Of a DNA stretch of 64,000 bases, positions 53,014-61,725 are shown piece by piece. The position numbers and the translations under genes are program-made. The stretch comes from Psychrobacillus sp. BL-248-WT-3 (lineage in GTDB: Bacteria; Bacillota; Bacilli; Bacillales_A; Planococcaceae). Below the pieces are notes generated by a model. That model was given only the letters and a program-made list of their open reading frames with translations, ran no database searches and was not told the DNA's origin. Where the stretch lies: positions 1 through 64,000 of the forward strand of contig NZ_JABAFC010000004.1 in NCBI RefSeq assembly GCF_012843435.1. Direction: 5' to 3'. Position 1 is the first letter of the stretch. Every line of letters starts with the position of its first letter.

Positions 53014-53150
53014 CGGGGATATCTAACACACGAGCGATAAAACGATGTGGAAGTACGAAGGCAAAAAACTTACGGCGTATTAAATATACCTTGAGCGATA
53101 ACAAGGAAAAAACACCTCATTCTACCATCCCCGTAGAATGAGGTGTTTTT
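53014..53150 (+). ncRNA. candidate small RNA ending in a strong terminator
   Basis: A TATAAT at 53008-53013 is followed by about 90 non-coding bases and a strong intrinsic terminator. The stretch has two hairpins that would display the same octamer AGCGATAA: 53033-53040 (weak stem) and 53089-53106 (stem CCTTG/CAAGG). No ORF with SD is present. The terminator lies 226-269 bases past the PepSY gene, far for that gene alone. The -35 is poorly spaced (TTGAAG, 20 bases). Alternatively this is just the 3' UTR of the PepSY mRNA. Confidence 0.35.
53107..53150 (+). terminator. strong intrinsic terminator
   Basis: AAAAACACCTCATTCTAC pairs with GTAGAATGAGGTGTTTTT over a seven-base loop. Confidence 0.92.
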
Positions 53151-53254
53151 ATTTACATTTTAACTTTTTTGGAAAATAGTATATCCTTTATTTAATCGAT
53201 GAAACAGAGCTATATTTCATAGTTTACAATACTCTAATAGAGGTGATTACACAT

Positions 53255-54223
53255 ATGTATGACGTGGTAGCATTAGGTGAGATATTAATCGACTTTACAC
53301 CCTATGGACAATCCGACAATAAAAATACATTATTTGAAAGAAATCCGGGTGGAGCTCCAGCGAACGTATTGGTTATGCTTAGTAAATTAGGGCTAAAAAC
53401 ATCCTTTATCGGTAAAGTAGGGGCAGATGATTTTGGGACGTTTCTTAAGGAAACTTTAGTATCTAATCATGTAGATACGACTGGTGTAGTGACAACTGGA
53501 CAATTCAACACGACCTTGGCCTTTATTCATCTCCATCCGGATGGAGACCGTTCTTTTAGTTTTTACCGTAAACCAGGTGCTGATATTACTTTAGAGGAAA
53601 AAGAAGTGAACTATGAATTAATTGACAAAGCAAAGTTATTTCATTTTGGCTCCGTTTCCATGACTAGTGAACCTTCGAGACAAGCTACTATTAGTGCACT
53701 GAAATATGCTAAAGAAAAGGGCTTGCTTATTTCTTTCGACCCAAATTTGCGTGAAAGTCTATGGGACGATCTAAGTGAAGCGAAGAAAGTCATCTCTGAT
53801 AGCATGTACTTTGCAGACATATTAAAGGTATCTGAAGAAGAGCTTCACTTTTTAACTGACACAATGGACTATGAAAATGGAACTAAACTATTAAGTAGAA
53901 ACTATGGAATTCCATTGATTTTGGTGACTTTGGGCGAGAAAGGATGCTTTTTTAGATATAAGGATAAAACAGAAATGATTCCATCATATGTAGTAGAAGC
54001 AATTGATACAACCGGATCAGGAGATGCTTTCTGTGGGGCTTTACTATACAAAATTTTAGCAGAGTCTAATATGGAGAATTTGAATATAGACAAGCTAAAA
54101 TCTAGTGTGCTCTTTGCTAATGCGGCAGGAGCATTAGCTGCTACAAAAAGAGGCGGAATACCTGCTCTTCCTACATTAAAGGGTATTTGTCAATTGCAGG
54201 AGGACAGCCGTAACGAAGTCTAA
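53255..54223 (+). CDS. PfkB-family sugar kinase (fructokinase-like)
   Basis: A 322-residue ribokinase-family enzyme. GEILIDFTPYG at the N-terminus, NPGGAPANVLVMLSKLG near 32-48 (PfkB signature 1) and DTTGSGDAFCGALLY near 252-266 (signature 2, with catalytic Asp) are clear. The text is closest to bacterial fructokinases. ATG 53255 fits the GAGGTGA SD better than GTG 53243. It stands alone with a terminator and no transporter next to it, so the sugar is an inference. Confidence 0.87.
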   Translation: MYDVVALGEILIDFTPYGQSDNKNTLFERNPGGAPANVLVMLSKLGLKTSFIGKVGADDFGTFLKETLVSNHVDTTGVVTTGQFNTTLAFIHLHPDGDRSFSFYRKPGADITLEEKEVNYELIDKAKLFHFGSVSMTSEPSRQATISALKYAKEKGLLISFDPNLRESLWDDLSEAKKVISDSMYFADILKVSEEELHFLTDTMDYENGTKLLSRNYGIPLILVTLGEKGCFFRYKDKTEMIPSYVVEAIDTTGSGDAFCGALLYKILAESNMENLNIDKLKSSVLFANAAGALAATKRGGIPALPTLKGICQLQEDSRNEV

Positions 54224-54246
54224 GTCTAATATTGGCTATGAATAAA

Positions 54247-54283
54247 AAACCGTGAAATCAAGTTACTGATTTCACGGTTTATT
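54247..54283 (+). terminator. terminator of the sugar kinase gene
   Basis: AAACCGTGAAATCA pairs with TGATTTCACGGTTT over a six-base loop. Confidence 0.88.
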
Positions 54284-54290
54284 ATTTAGG

Positions 54291-54632
54291 CTATGTTGAA
54301 GGGTAGGGTTGATTTATGATGCAAAGATCAGAGAGTAGAATTGATTTTCGCCCCAGCCAGACGCTTTCCTCGGGGTGAGCGATAAGCCATCACCCATCGC
54401 TTACGCGCGTGGTTGTGATGTCTGATCTGTCTCACTCATCCCGTAGGAGTCGCCGTCTGGTGCTCTAATCAATAAATGAAACTGCTTTAGCATCGATAAA
54501 GCATTAAAAACATTTACTCGCATAAACAAAGCTAAAAAATGACACCAACCCAATTTCGTCATCTATTTATGTTCTTAATAGCCATTCGAAAGTTCCTTTG
54601 TTTATGTTTATAGTCACTACAACAAAGCTTTT
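54291..54632. repeat. long inverted repeat, copy B (reverse of 39845-40234)
   Basis: Reverse-complement partner of copy A. It begins with CTATGTTGAAGGGTAGGG, a version of the last codons of cdaR, then GTTGATTTATGA, and continues through the REP-like hairpin (about 54345-54480) to AACAAAGCTTT. About 35 bases present in copy A are missing. It fills the whole gap between the sugar kinase and proline dehydrogenase genes. Confidence 0.85.
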
Positions 54633-54661
54633 ATTCATTGAATAGTATGCCTTATGCAGTA

Positions 54662-55633
54662 TTATTTCTTTCTTTTTGTCAATCTTCCTAGGGCAAATGC
54701 ACCTGCTGCAAGACCGATCATAGTGTTCGTTTTTTTGTTAAACACTTGTTTTACGACAAGATTCATGTTTGCAGGGCGTTCAGCAAGACGTCTCATGAAG
54801 TAACCGTACCAGTCTTTTCCGAATGGTACATATGTGCAGAAGTTAAAGCCTTCTTTTGCTAGCTGTAACTGCATATCCGTACGGAAACCATATAGCATTT
54901 GGAACTCAAATTTATCATGTGAAATATTATTATCAATTATAAATTGCTTGATATGATTGATGACATTATGATCATGTGTTGCGATAGAAGTAAATTTACC
55001 ATTTAATAAGTGCCATTCAATTAGCTCTATATAATTTTGGTCAATTTCCTCTTTTGTTTGATAAGCTACGTCTGCAGGTTCTTTGTAAGCTCCTTTTACA
55101 ATACGTAGACGGAAGTTTTTATACTTTTGAATATCTTCAGCTGCTCTAAAGAAGTATGCTTGGATAACTGTTCCAACTTGGTCGTATTCCTTAGATAGCT
55201 CGTCCAATATGTCAAAGGAAGGCTGTAAATGTTTGTTAGATTCCATATCAATATTAATGAATGTATTATATTTTTTTGCGACTGCAATAATATCTTTTAA
55301 ATTTTGTAAAGCAAAATCATAATCTATATCCAATCCTAATTGGGATGGTTTTAATGAGATATGAGCATCAACTTGATGTTCCTCTATTGCTTCAATCACT
55401 GCGATAATTTGAGCTTTTGCTTCTAAAGCCTCTTCTTTTTCAAAGACAAATTCGCCTAAATTATCTACCGTACAAGAGATACCTTGAGCATTAAGCTTTT
55501 TAATACTTTCCATCGTTTCTTCGATATTAGTCCCAGCTACAACATGTTGGGCACCCATTTTTAAACCATACTTTTTAGCGGCCCCATTTAATACTTGGTT
55601 TTCTGATAATGTCATAAAAATATCTTTTAACAT
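54662..55633 (-). CDS. proline dehydrogenase
   Basis: A 323-residue FAD enzyme oxidising proline to pyrroline-5-carboxylate (PRODH, PutB/FadM type). The TIM barrel includes SLKPSQLGLD near 98-107, RLRIVKGAYKEPADVAY near 195-211 and FEFQMLYGFRTDMQ near 255-268. The C-terminus carries YVPFGKDWYGYFMRRLAERPAN, the substrate-binding signature. ATG 55633 has TAGGAGT upstream; 66 codons of open frame before it are AT-rich and not family-like. The second enzyme (P5C dehydrogenase) is not in the window. Confidence 0.92.
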   Translation of the reverse strand: MLKDIFMTLSENQVLNGAAKKYGLKMGAQHVVAGTNIEETMESIKKLNAQGISCTVDNLGEFVFEKEEALEAKAQIIAVIEAIEEHQVDAHISLKPSQLGLDIDYDFALQNLKDIIAVAKKYNTFINIDMESNKHLQPSFDILDELSKEYDQVGTVIQAYFFRAAEDIQKYKNFRLRIVKGAYKEPADVAYQTKEEIDQNYIELIEWHLLNGKFTSIATHDHNVINHIKQFIIDNNISHDKFEFQMLYGFRTDMQLQLAKEGFNFCTYVPFGKDWYGYFMRRLAERPANMNLVVKQVFNKKTNTMIGLAAGAFALGRLTKRKK

Positions 55634-55859
55634 GATGATACTCCTATCTCTATTGTGATAATTAATTATAGCATATAACACCTTTTTTCGTGCAAGTAGG
55701 ACAAATAACCTCATACTCCAAATGCAAATAATCACTATTTTTACCTTTTTTAAAATAATTAGAAAATGTCTTGCGTAAATAGTCGAATTGAGATAACTTT
55801 TAGTAGTATATGAATCTATTAGTAGGAGCATTTATACATATCATATTAGGAGGTAAGAC

Positions 55860-58175
55860 ATGAGAAACAAAAAAATTAAACAGACTGCTGTAGCAGCAAT
55901 CGTGGCTACATCATTATTCTCAGCTTCAAACATTTCCTTCGCAAGTACATCTTTTCAACAGGTAGTAGATAATGCCAGAAAAGACATCAAACAAGCATCC
56001 TATTCTTATAGTACACCTGCTCAAGCTGGAAAACTGGCAACGAGCCAAGAACTATATCCTATTTTAAACAAAGCTAAAGCCAATTATCAAAAAGCAAGAA
56101 ATGAAATTAATAAATCGAATGTAAAAAATAAATCTGCTCTTTTAAAAAGCTTAGATGAATTATATGCTGAACGAGTGACAAAAGGACTTATTCCTTATAT
56201 CGATGCTTATAACTATGCAGACAAATATTTAACACCAATTATGAAAGAAATTGAAGCTGCTGAAGCGGGTAACGACTGGGAAAAAATTGAGAAAGGCTAT
56301 CACAAGCTTTCTGCCCAATTAAAAACAAGAACTGCAATTCTTTATCGTTTTACTGGAAGAGATGCTCGTCATCTATTGCTAACTCAATACAAGGATCCAG
56401 CTAATGAAGTAAGAAACGAATTGATGGTTCCGGTGACCGTTTATATGAAGGTTAAGCAAGCGCAGGCATTACTGACTGCAGATAAAACAGAGGAAGCAAA
56501 TAAAGTAATTGAAACAATCCAGCCACTTCTTGACAGACTACCAAGTGACAAGGACCTTCCTGCAGTTAAACAGCTTTTAGAGATGGTTCATGCATTAGCA
56601 GATCATGTAGATGCAGACTTCACTCTATCTGTTATGCATGTCAATGATACACATGGCCACGTAGAAAAAGGTCCAAAACGTGTTACGGCAGTGAAAGAAT
56701 ATAGAACGTTGCATCCAGATGCGCTACTTGTAGATGCAGGAGATGTATTGACTGGTACACTATACTTTAACGAATTCAAGGGACAAGCAGACGTAGAAAT
56801 GATGAATCTGATGAACTATGATGTGATGACGTTTGGTAACCACGAATTTGATTTAGGATCTTCTCCTGAGGGACATAAAGCTTTAAAAGAGTTTATCGAG
56901 AAATCCAATTTCCCATTTGTTAGCTCCAACGTAGACTTCTCTCAAGATGATTTATTCAATGGGCTATTTAATGTAAAAGTATCATCGGACCCTAAAAATG
57001 GACAAATCTACAGCGGTATCGTAAAGGAAATTAACGGTCAAAAAGTTGGTATCTTTGGTTTAACGACTGCTGAAACAGAAGGAATTTCAAGTCCAGAAAA
57101 AGTGAAATTTACAGACTACATTAAAGCAGCTCAAACGATGGTAGATGAGTTTGAAAAACAAGGAATTAACAAAGTAATGGCAGTTACTCATATTGGTTAC
57201 GATGACAACCCCGCAGTAGATAATGATTTGATGCTAGCAGCCGCTGTCACAGGAATCGATGTAATTGTTGGTGGACACAGTCATACACAGCTGGACAAGC
57301 CTGTGATTGTTAATAAAGACAGTAAGGGTGTTGAGAAAGATCCTACCGTGATTGTGCAAGCATATCAATATAGCGAATTCCTAGGCACTTTAGAGGTAGA
57401 CTTCGATAAAGATGGTAAAGTAATAGCTCATGAAGGTGCTTTAATACCGATAAAAGATCAAAAAGATGATGAGGAAGCCCTTAAGCTTATCGAAAAGTAC
57501 TCCACGATAGTTAAAGAAGTTGAATCAAAAGAAATTGGAGTAACTACAGATAAAGATTTAGAAAATCCTCGCCTAAGTGGTGATGATTCACAGTCAAGCG
57601 TACGTAAAAATGAAACGATCCTCGGCAATATAATTACAGATGGAATGTTAGCAAAAGCTAAAAAGTATGATGCCAAAGTAATCATGGCACTTCAAAATGG
57701 TGGAGGAATTCGTTCAGATATTAAAGCAGGACCAATCACTGTTGGTGACGTAATTACGGTACTTCCTTTCGGTAATACATTAGCGACAATGGAAATCAGT
57801 GGTGCTGACCTGAAGGCTGCATTTGAGATCAGCTTTAAATCATATCCAAAGGAAAATGGAGGATTCTTACACGTTGCTGGAGGTAAGGTAGAATTTGACT
57901 CATCGAAGCCAGCGGGTGAAAGAGTTGTTTCTATTAAATACTTTGGTGCTGATGGTAAATTAGTAGACGTGAAGGATACAGAGACTTATGTAATTGCTAC
58001 CAATGCGTTTACAGCTAAGGGTGGAGACAGCTACGATGTTTTCGAGAAAATTTATAAAGCTGGTAAAGTAACTGACTTAGGTCTTTCTGATTGGGAAAAT
58101 TTAAGAGAACAGTTTGAATCCCTTGATAAAATACCTACAGAAATAGAAGGTAGAATTGTAGATGTAAAAAAATAG
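55860..58175 (+). CDS. secreted 5'-nucleotidase/metallophosphatase
   Basis: A 771-residue exported enzyme. Signal peptide 1-29 (ISFAS). Residues 30-255 are a helical domain unusual for the family, perhaps for wall or substrate binding. The calcineurin-like phosphatase domain spans 256-510: VMHVNDTHGH, DAGDVLTG, FGNHEFD near 326, VTHIGYD near 442 and GGHSHT near 470 bind two metals. The 5'-nucleotidase C-terminal domain (560-745) includes NGGGIRSD and VLPFGNTL. It resembles UshA/YfkN-type enzymes that strip phosphate from nucleotides outside the cell. There is no sortase motif. GGAGGTAAG SD. A MITE-like element follows closely. Confidence 0.9.
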   Translation: MRNKKIKQTAVAAIVATSLFSASNISFASTSFQQVVDNARKDIKQASYSYSTPAQAGKLATSQELYPILNKAKANYQKARNEINKSNVKNKSALLKSLDELYAERVTKGLIPYIDAYNYADKYLTPIMKEIEAAEAGNDWEKIEKGYHKLSAQLKTRTAILYRFTGRDARHLLLTQYKDPANEVRNELMVPVTVYMKVKQAQALLTADKTEEANKVIETIQPLLDRLPSDKDLPAVKQLLEMVHALADHVDADFTLSVMHVNDTHGHVEKGPKRVTAVKEYRTLHPDALLVDAGDVLTGTLYFNEFKGQADVEMMNLMNYDVMTFGNHEFDLGSSPEGHKALKEFIEKSNFPFVSSNVDFSQDDLFNGLFNVKVSSDPKNGQIYSGIVKEINGQKVGIFGLTTAETEGISSPEKVKFTDYIKAAQTMVDEFEKQGINKVMAVTHIGYDDNPAVDNDLMLAAAVTGIDVIVGGHSHTQLDKPVIVNKDSKGVEKDPTVIVQAYQYSEFLGTLEVDFDKDGKVIAHEGALIPIKDQKDDEEALKLIEKYSTIVKEVESKEIGVTTDKDLENPRLSGDDSQSSVRKNETILGNIITDGMLAKAKKYDAKVIMALQNGGGIRSDIKAGPITVGDVITVLPFGNTLATMEISGADLKAAFEISFKSYPKENGGFLHVAGGKVEFDSSKPAGERVVSIKYFGADGKLVDVKDTETYVIATNAFTAKGGDSYDVFEKIYKAGKVTDLGLSDWENLREQFESLDKIPTEIEGRIVDVKK

Positions 58176-58192
58176 TCTTAACTTTTTTCAAG

Positions 58193-58524
58193 GAGGCTGG
58201 GACGTAACTAGTCTATAAATTAAAAAACATGAAACGGAAACTCGATTTCATGTTTTTACTTCATTTTAAAGGTCCGCACAATTTCTTGTAAGAAACCTTT
58301 CAATTTTAGTTGTTTGAAGTGGAGGTGGCGACTCCTGGGGGAATAGCACGAGCTGAAAGCCTCGCAGGAGCGAAGCGACGAGGAGATTGAAGCCGTGCCC
58401 CCGGAAAGCGTCCACTGTAACGGAAAATAACTACAGGTATATTTGAATAGTAGCCTCGAAAAATTTACAAGGTCGTAAAATTTTCGAGGCTTTTTATTTT
58501 TGAGTAGAGTTTTGTCCCACCCTC
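58193..58524. mobile_element. MITE-like element with terminal inverted repeats
   Basis: A ~332-bp non-coding element bounded by imperfect inverted repeats: GAGGCTGGGACGTAACTAG at the left, and the complement of AGAGTTTTGTCCCACCCTC at the right. Inside are a hairpin (58223-58257), a REP-like cassette (58320-58425: GTGGAGGTGGCGACTCC ... GGAAAGCGTCCACT) and a terminator-like hairpin AGCCTCGAAAAATTT/AAATTTTCGAGGCT (58452-58495). GAGGCTGGGAC ends are, to my knowledge, common in Bacillales dispersed elements. No transposase is inside; movement would have to be in trans. Confidence 0.65.
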
Positions 58525-58615
58525 TTTTTAGATGAGAATAAGTAGGAGGGAACAAGTATACGTAATATTTTTTAAAAAGGATTGTTTGTCGAAGAATCAT
58601 CGAAAAACACATGAC

Positions 58616-58656
58616 AAAAGGGCTGTAAGTGTAGTTTGCACTTACAGCCCTTTTTT
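58616..58656. terminator. bidirectional terminator downstream of the MenC/NSAR gene
   Basis: AAAAGGGCTGTAAGTG pairs with CACTTACAGCCCTTTT over a seven-base loop. T runs on both strands; it ends the minus-strand cluster. Confidence 0.9.
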
Positions 58657-58671
58657 AAATGAAGATATTTT

Positions 58672-59781
58672 CTAGGCTTTAAATTCCCACAAATTCTCGG
58701 TGAACTTCTTTATAGATTCTAAGTTCGGCTCGTAGCCTATCCCATAGCCTGTCGGCACTGTAATATATCCATCCTTGGCAACGACTTCAGGAGTAATAAT
58801 ATCCTCCTCCCAATAACGGGATGAACTCGATGTGTCTCCCGGAAACGTAAAGTTAGGTAATGAGGCAAGTGCAATATTATGTGCACGACCAATACCAGCC
58901 TCCAGCATTCCACCACACCAAACTGGTATATTTTTTTCTAAGCAATAGTCATGAATTTTTTTTGCTTCTGTAAGTCCCCCGACGCGACTTATTTTTATAT
59001 TAATAACTTTAGCGCTACCTAATTCTATGGCTTTCTTTACATCTTCAAGTGACAGGATGCTTTCGTCTAAGCAAATAGGTGTTTTAATTTCTCGTTGAAG
59101 TTTTGAGTGGTCAACTATATCATCGTAACCTAAAGGCTGCTCGATCATTAAAAGATTATATTGATCAAGCTGCCTAAATATTTCTATGTCATCTAAGGTA
59201 TAGGCTGAATTAGCATCTGCCATTAAAGGTAATTCGGGAAACGCTTCTCTTAGAGCAGAGATTAAAGAAATATCGCTTCCGGGTTTAATTTTCACTTTAA
59301 TACGTTTATACCCTGCCTGCACGTAATTCTTTACGACACTTATAAGTTCATCAGAACTCTTTTGTAAGCCAATGCTGACTCCCACTTCGATATTTTTGAA
59401 GGTCCCACCAAGTGCTTGAGATAAAGGAAGACTATTTCTTTTTGCGTAAAGATCCCAAACAGCACCTTCTATCGCAGCCTTAGCCATATTGTTTTTACGA
59501 ATAGGGGAAAATATAGCAGACACTTCATCTGGGTGATTTATATTCCTATTTAATAGTAACGGGATTAAGAAATCCTTTATAATATGTAAATTAGTTTGAA
59601 AGGTTTCCTCGTTATACCAAGGGGCATGAAAGGCGGTAGACTCACCCCAGCCGGTATTTCCACTTTCGTCCATAACTTCGACTAATAAAAAAGGCTTCTC
59701 CTGTATACTGCCAAAGCTTGTTACAAACGAATTTTTCATCGTCATATTTAGATGATGTAATTTTACTTTTTTTATAATCAT
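58672..59781 (-). CDS. MenC / N-succinylamino acid racemase family enolase
   Basis: A 369-residue enolase-superfamily enzyme. The barrel has KIKIKPGS-type KRIKVKIKPG (catalytic Lys pair near 164), metal ligands in MADANSAY (Asp), MIEQPL (Glu) and CLDESI (Asp), and the second Lys in NIKISRVGG. The family makes o-succinylbenzoate in menaquinone synthesis or racemises N-succinyl amino acids (NSAR). No menaquinone genes are near. An RpiR regulator and an acyltransferase remnant precede it, so an NSAR role is more likely. AAGGAGCT SD. Last gene of the minus-strand cluster. Confidence 0.85.
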   Translation of the reverse strand: MIIKKVKLHHLNMTMKNSFVTSFGSIQEKPFLLVEVMDESGNTGWGESTAFHAPWYNEETFQTNLHIIKDFLIPLLLNRNINHPDEVSAIFSPIRKNNMAKAAIEGAVWDLYAKRNSLPLSQALGGTFKNIEVGVSIGLQKSSDELISVVKNYVQAGYKRIKVKIKPGSDISLISALREAFPELPLMADANSAYTLDDIEIFRQLDQYNLLMIEQPLGYDDIVDHSKLQREIKTPICLDESILSLEDVKKAIELGSAKVINIKISRVGGLTEAKKIHDYCLEKNIPVWCGGMLEAGIGRAHNIALASLPNFTFPGDTSSSSRYWEEDIITPEVVAKDGYITVPTGYGIGYEPNLESIKKFTENLWEFKA

Positions 59782-59807
59782 TTTTATAGAGCTCCTTAAT
59801 TGGGAGG

Positions 59808-60098
59808 TTATTTCATTTTTTTTATAAACTGATAATAATTCACCGGTTCGTTAGTTTTACGAACAGCAATTATGGAATAATTTTCAATGAATAGAGTTTG
59901 TATGATTTTTCTAATCTGAAGGTCCCATTTTAATGCTAGATCAGGCTCTGTGACCCGCATTTCTTGAATCAGTTGAGGAATTGGCACTTCATAAGCTTCC
60001 TCAGTCGGTACAAATATGCGTGGCTCGATTAAGACAGGATAATTATTTTCTGTAAAGTCAATGTGAAAAGGCTGTGTAAACTTTGTATTCTCCGGCAT
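59808..60098 (-). pseudogene. short ORF resembling the C-terminus of an NSAR-associated GNAT acyltransferase
   Basis: A 96-residue ORF. VPIPQLIQEMRVTEPDLALK followed by WDLQIRKIIQTLFIENYSII recalls, from memory, the C-terminal part (VEIP...DLELA--WR--TR-IF---F--GY) of the ~270-residue GNAT-like acyltransferases encoded with NSAR enzymes. The N-terminal acyl-CoA-binding part is absent, and the 71 bases upstream hold no trace of it. Yet a GGAGGA SD sits before the ATG and the frame is intact, so a short product could still be made. It may instead be a genuine small protein. It lies 26 bases before the enolase gene. Confidence 0.5.
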
Positions 60099-60169
60099 CG
60101 ATTATCCTCCGCTTTCTTACTCTTAATCTACCACTTTTTATACTTAATTTCATTGATATCCTACTAAAA

Positions 60170-61030
60170 TTAAGAATTTTCATCGGCACCTTCAAAAAGA
60201 AAATGACTTGGGATACTTTGATACATCAGCTGTCTATTTTTAAAGGCATCCTTTTGTTCCACTATTAACCCTGAAACAATAGCATTCATAAAAGAAAACA
60301 AAGGTGCAACGGCATCAAAGGTTGACTTGTTTTGTGTAGATACTGGGAATAACACATCGCTATATTCATGTATAGGGGCAAGCATAGAATCACTTATGCC
60401 AATAATATAAGCCTTTTGCTTTCTAACTAATTCTGCAATTTGAAGCGTTTCTTTCAAATAACGGTGAAACGATATAATAATTACTACCGAATTTGAATTC
60501 ATGCTAGCAATGGTCCTAATCACATCTTCTGTGTCCGGTCTCATAAAGTGAACATTTTCTTTTACTAAACCAATTGAAAAGGAAAGCCAATTGGCGGCAG
60601 GGTAGGAGGTACGAAGGCCTAATACATATATTGATTTTGCCTTTGAAAGTCTTTGTACGGCTGCGTAATAAGATGCGGCATCTATTTGGTCCATAGTAGC
60701 TTGAATAGATTGAATATCTTTTTCCATGACTTGTCTATGAAAGCTTTCTTCCTTAGATAATTCAATTTCTGTGTATTGGTAAGGACTGGTTGAGGATTCG
60801 TTGATAAAATAATGTTCACGCATAAGCTTTTGAAGTTCTACATAACCGGAAAAGCCAAGTGTATAGGAAAATCGAATAACAGTAGATTCACTTATTCCTA
60901 TTCTTCCTCCTAATTCGGCAGCCGAACAAAGCGCTATATCCCGAGGATGATCTAATACATAAGTAGCCATTTTTTTTTGGCTTTTAGACATAGTAACAAA
61001 ATTTTCACGGATAAGATTTTGTAATTGCAC
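60170..61030 (-). CDS. MurR/RpiR family transcriptional regulator
   Basis: A 286-residue regulator. The N-terminal RpiR helix-turn-helix (1-77) includes AELGGRIGISESTVIRFSYT. The C-terminal SIS domain (about 125-260, SIYVLGLRTSYPAANWLS and VVIIISFHRYLKETLQIAEL) binds a phosphosugar or related ligand. It is the first gene of the minus-strand cluster with the GNAT remnant and enolase, so it probably controls them. AAGGAGAACC precedes the ATG. The ligand is not a sugar if the cluster handles N-acyl amino acids, as suggested for other RpiR-NSAR loci. Confidence 0.85.
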   Translation of the reverse strand: MQLQNLIRENFVTMSKSQKKMATYVLDHPRDIALCSAAELGGRIGISESTVIRFSYTLGFSGYVELQKLMREHYFINESSTSPYQYTEIELSKEESFHRQVMEKDIQSIQATMDQIDAASYYAAVQRLSKAKSIYVLGLRTSYPAANWLSFSIGLVKENVHFMRPDTEDVIRTIASMNSNSVVIIISFHRYLKETLQIAELVRKQKAYIIGISDSMLAPIHEYSDVLFPVSTQNKSTFDAVAPLFSFMNAIVSGLIVEQKDAFKNRQLMYQSIPSHFLFEGADENS

Positions 61031-61337
61031 GGGGTTCTCCTTTTGAAGTTAAGGCGTTATTTTTTATGTCGTTTGAAGGTTAAGCTTCAATTTCTGATAA
61101 TGCTTAATTTATCATAATATTCCATTCATTACAATTACTTTTTTTAGATAGGAGTTTTAAATAGTGTATATCAATGTATATATATAAAATCCTTTTTTTA
61201 TAAAGGACACAAACCATAAGGTACAGAATATTCTTATTTATAGGAGAAAGTTGATTGATTTATGTTTTAAGTCAACGGTTTTAGCTAATCCAATCAAGTT
61301 CATAAAAATTTCACAACTGCATTTCCGCACAACCCAA
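61031..61337. other. AT-rich upstream region of the RpiR gene
   Basis: About 300 bases between the RpiR start and the terminator of the next minus-strand gene. It must hold the RpiR cluster promoter. I see no gene, riboswitch or dispersed repeat in it. Confidence 0.5.
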
Positions 61338-61361
61338 TAAAAAACCCCACGTATGGTGGGG
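61338..61361 (-). terminator. terminator of the 49-residue minus-strand gene
   Basis: On the minus strand CCCCAC-CATAC-GTGGGG followed by six Ts, six bases past the stop codon. Confidence 0.85.
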
Positions 61362-61366
61362 GATAG

Positions 61367-61516
61367 TTATTTATTCTCTTTTTTCTCCTGAACTATTTTT
61401 TCTTCTTCGTCAAAAAATGGACAGCCTTCTCCAATCATATTAAGGGAGGCAATTTCATCTAAATCTTGCCTTCTTTTCATTTCATTAGAATCAACAGGAT
61501 TTGAATTTGAGCTCAA
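61367..61516 (-). CDS. 49-residue acidic small protein
   Basis: A complete small gene read by hand: TTG start at 61516 with GAGAGGGGAT upstream, 49 codons, stop at 61367-61369, then an intrinsic terminator. The product is charged: N-terminal polar part, KRRQDLDEIASLN helix, the motif GEGCPFFDEEE near residues 29-39 with a single Cys, and a Lys/Glu-rich end. No membrane or export segment. I do not recognise the family. The SD, frame and terminator together make it a real gene. Confidence 0.75.
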   Translation of the reverse strand: MSSNSNPVDSNEMKRRQDLDEIASLNMIGEGCPFFDEEEKIVQEKKENK

Positions 61517-61725
61517 CCAATATCCCCTCTCAACTTTTACTTCAATATATTCTAGTGGAAAAGAAAAAAGTCCAAAAAAAAATTTCGTTCTGTAAATTGA
61601 GGCTAAAATTCTATTATTTATGCGTATATCATCGCATTATGTCATAATCACGATATATATTTAATTCTGAAAATTGCAGAAAAAAGTAGATAGAGTAAAA
61701 TAATAAAAAAGAAGGAGGTCTATTA

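Noticed and set aside
52882-53150. Riboswitch controlling the sugar kinase gene
   Set aside because: The terminator is about 105 bases before the kinase start, no known aptamer core was recognised and no anti-terminator pairing was evident.
58256-58612. 118-codon minus-strand ORF across the MITE-like element
   Set aside because: It is a translation of the dispersed repeat (REP-like cassette plus hairpins) with no SD; such repeat-derived ORFs are a known annotation artefact.
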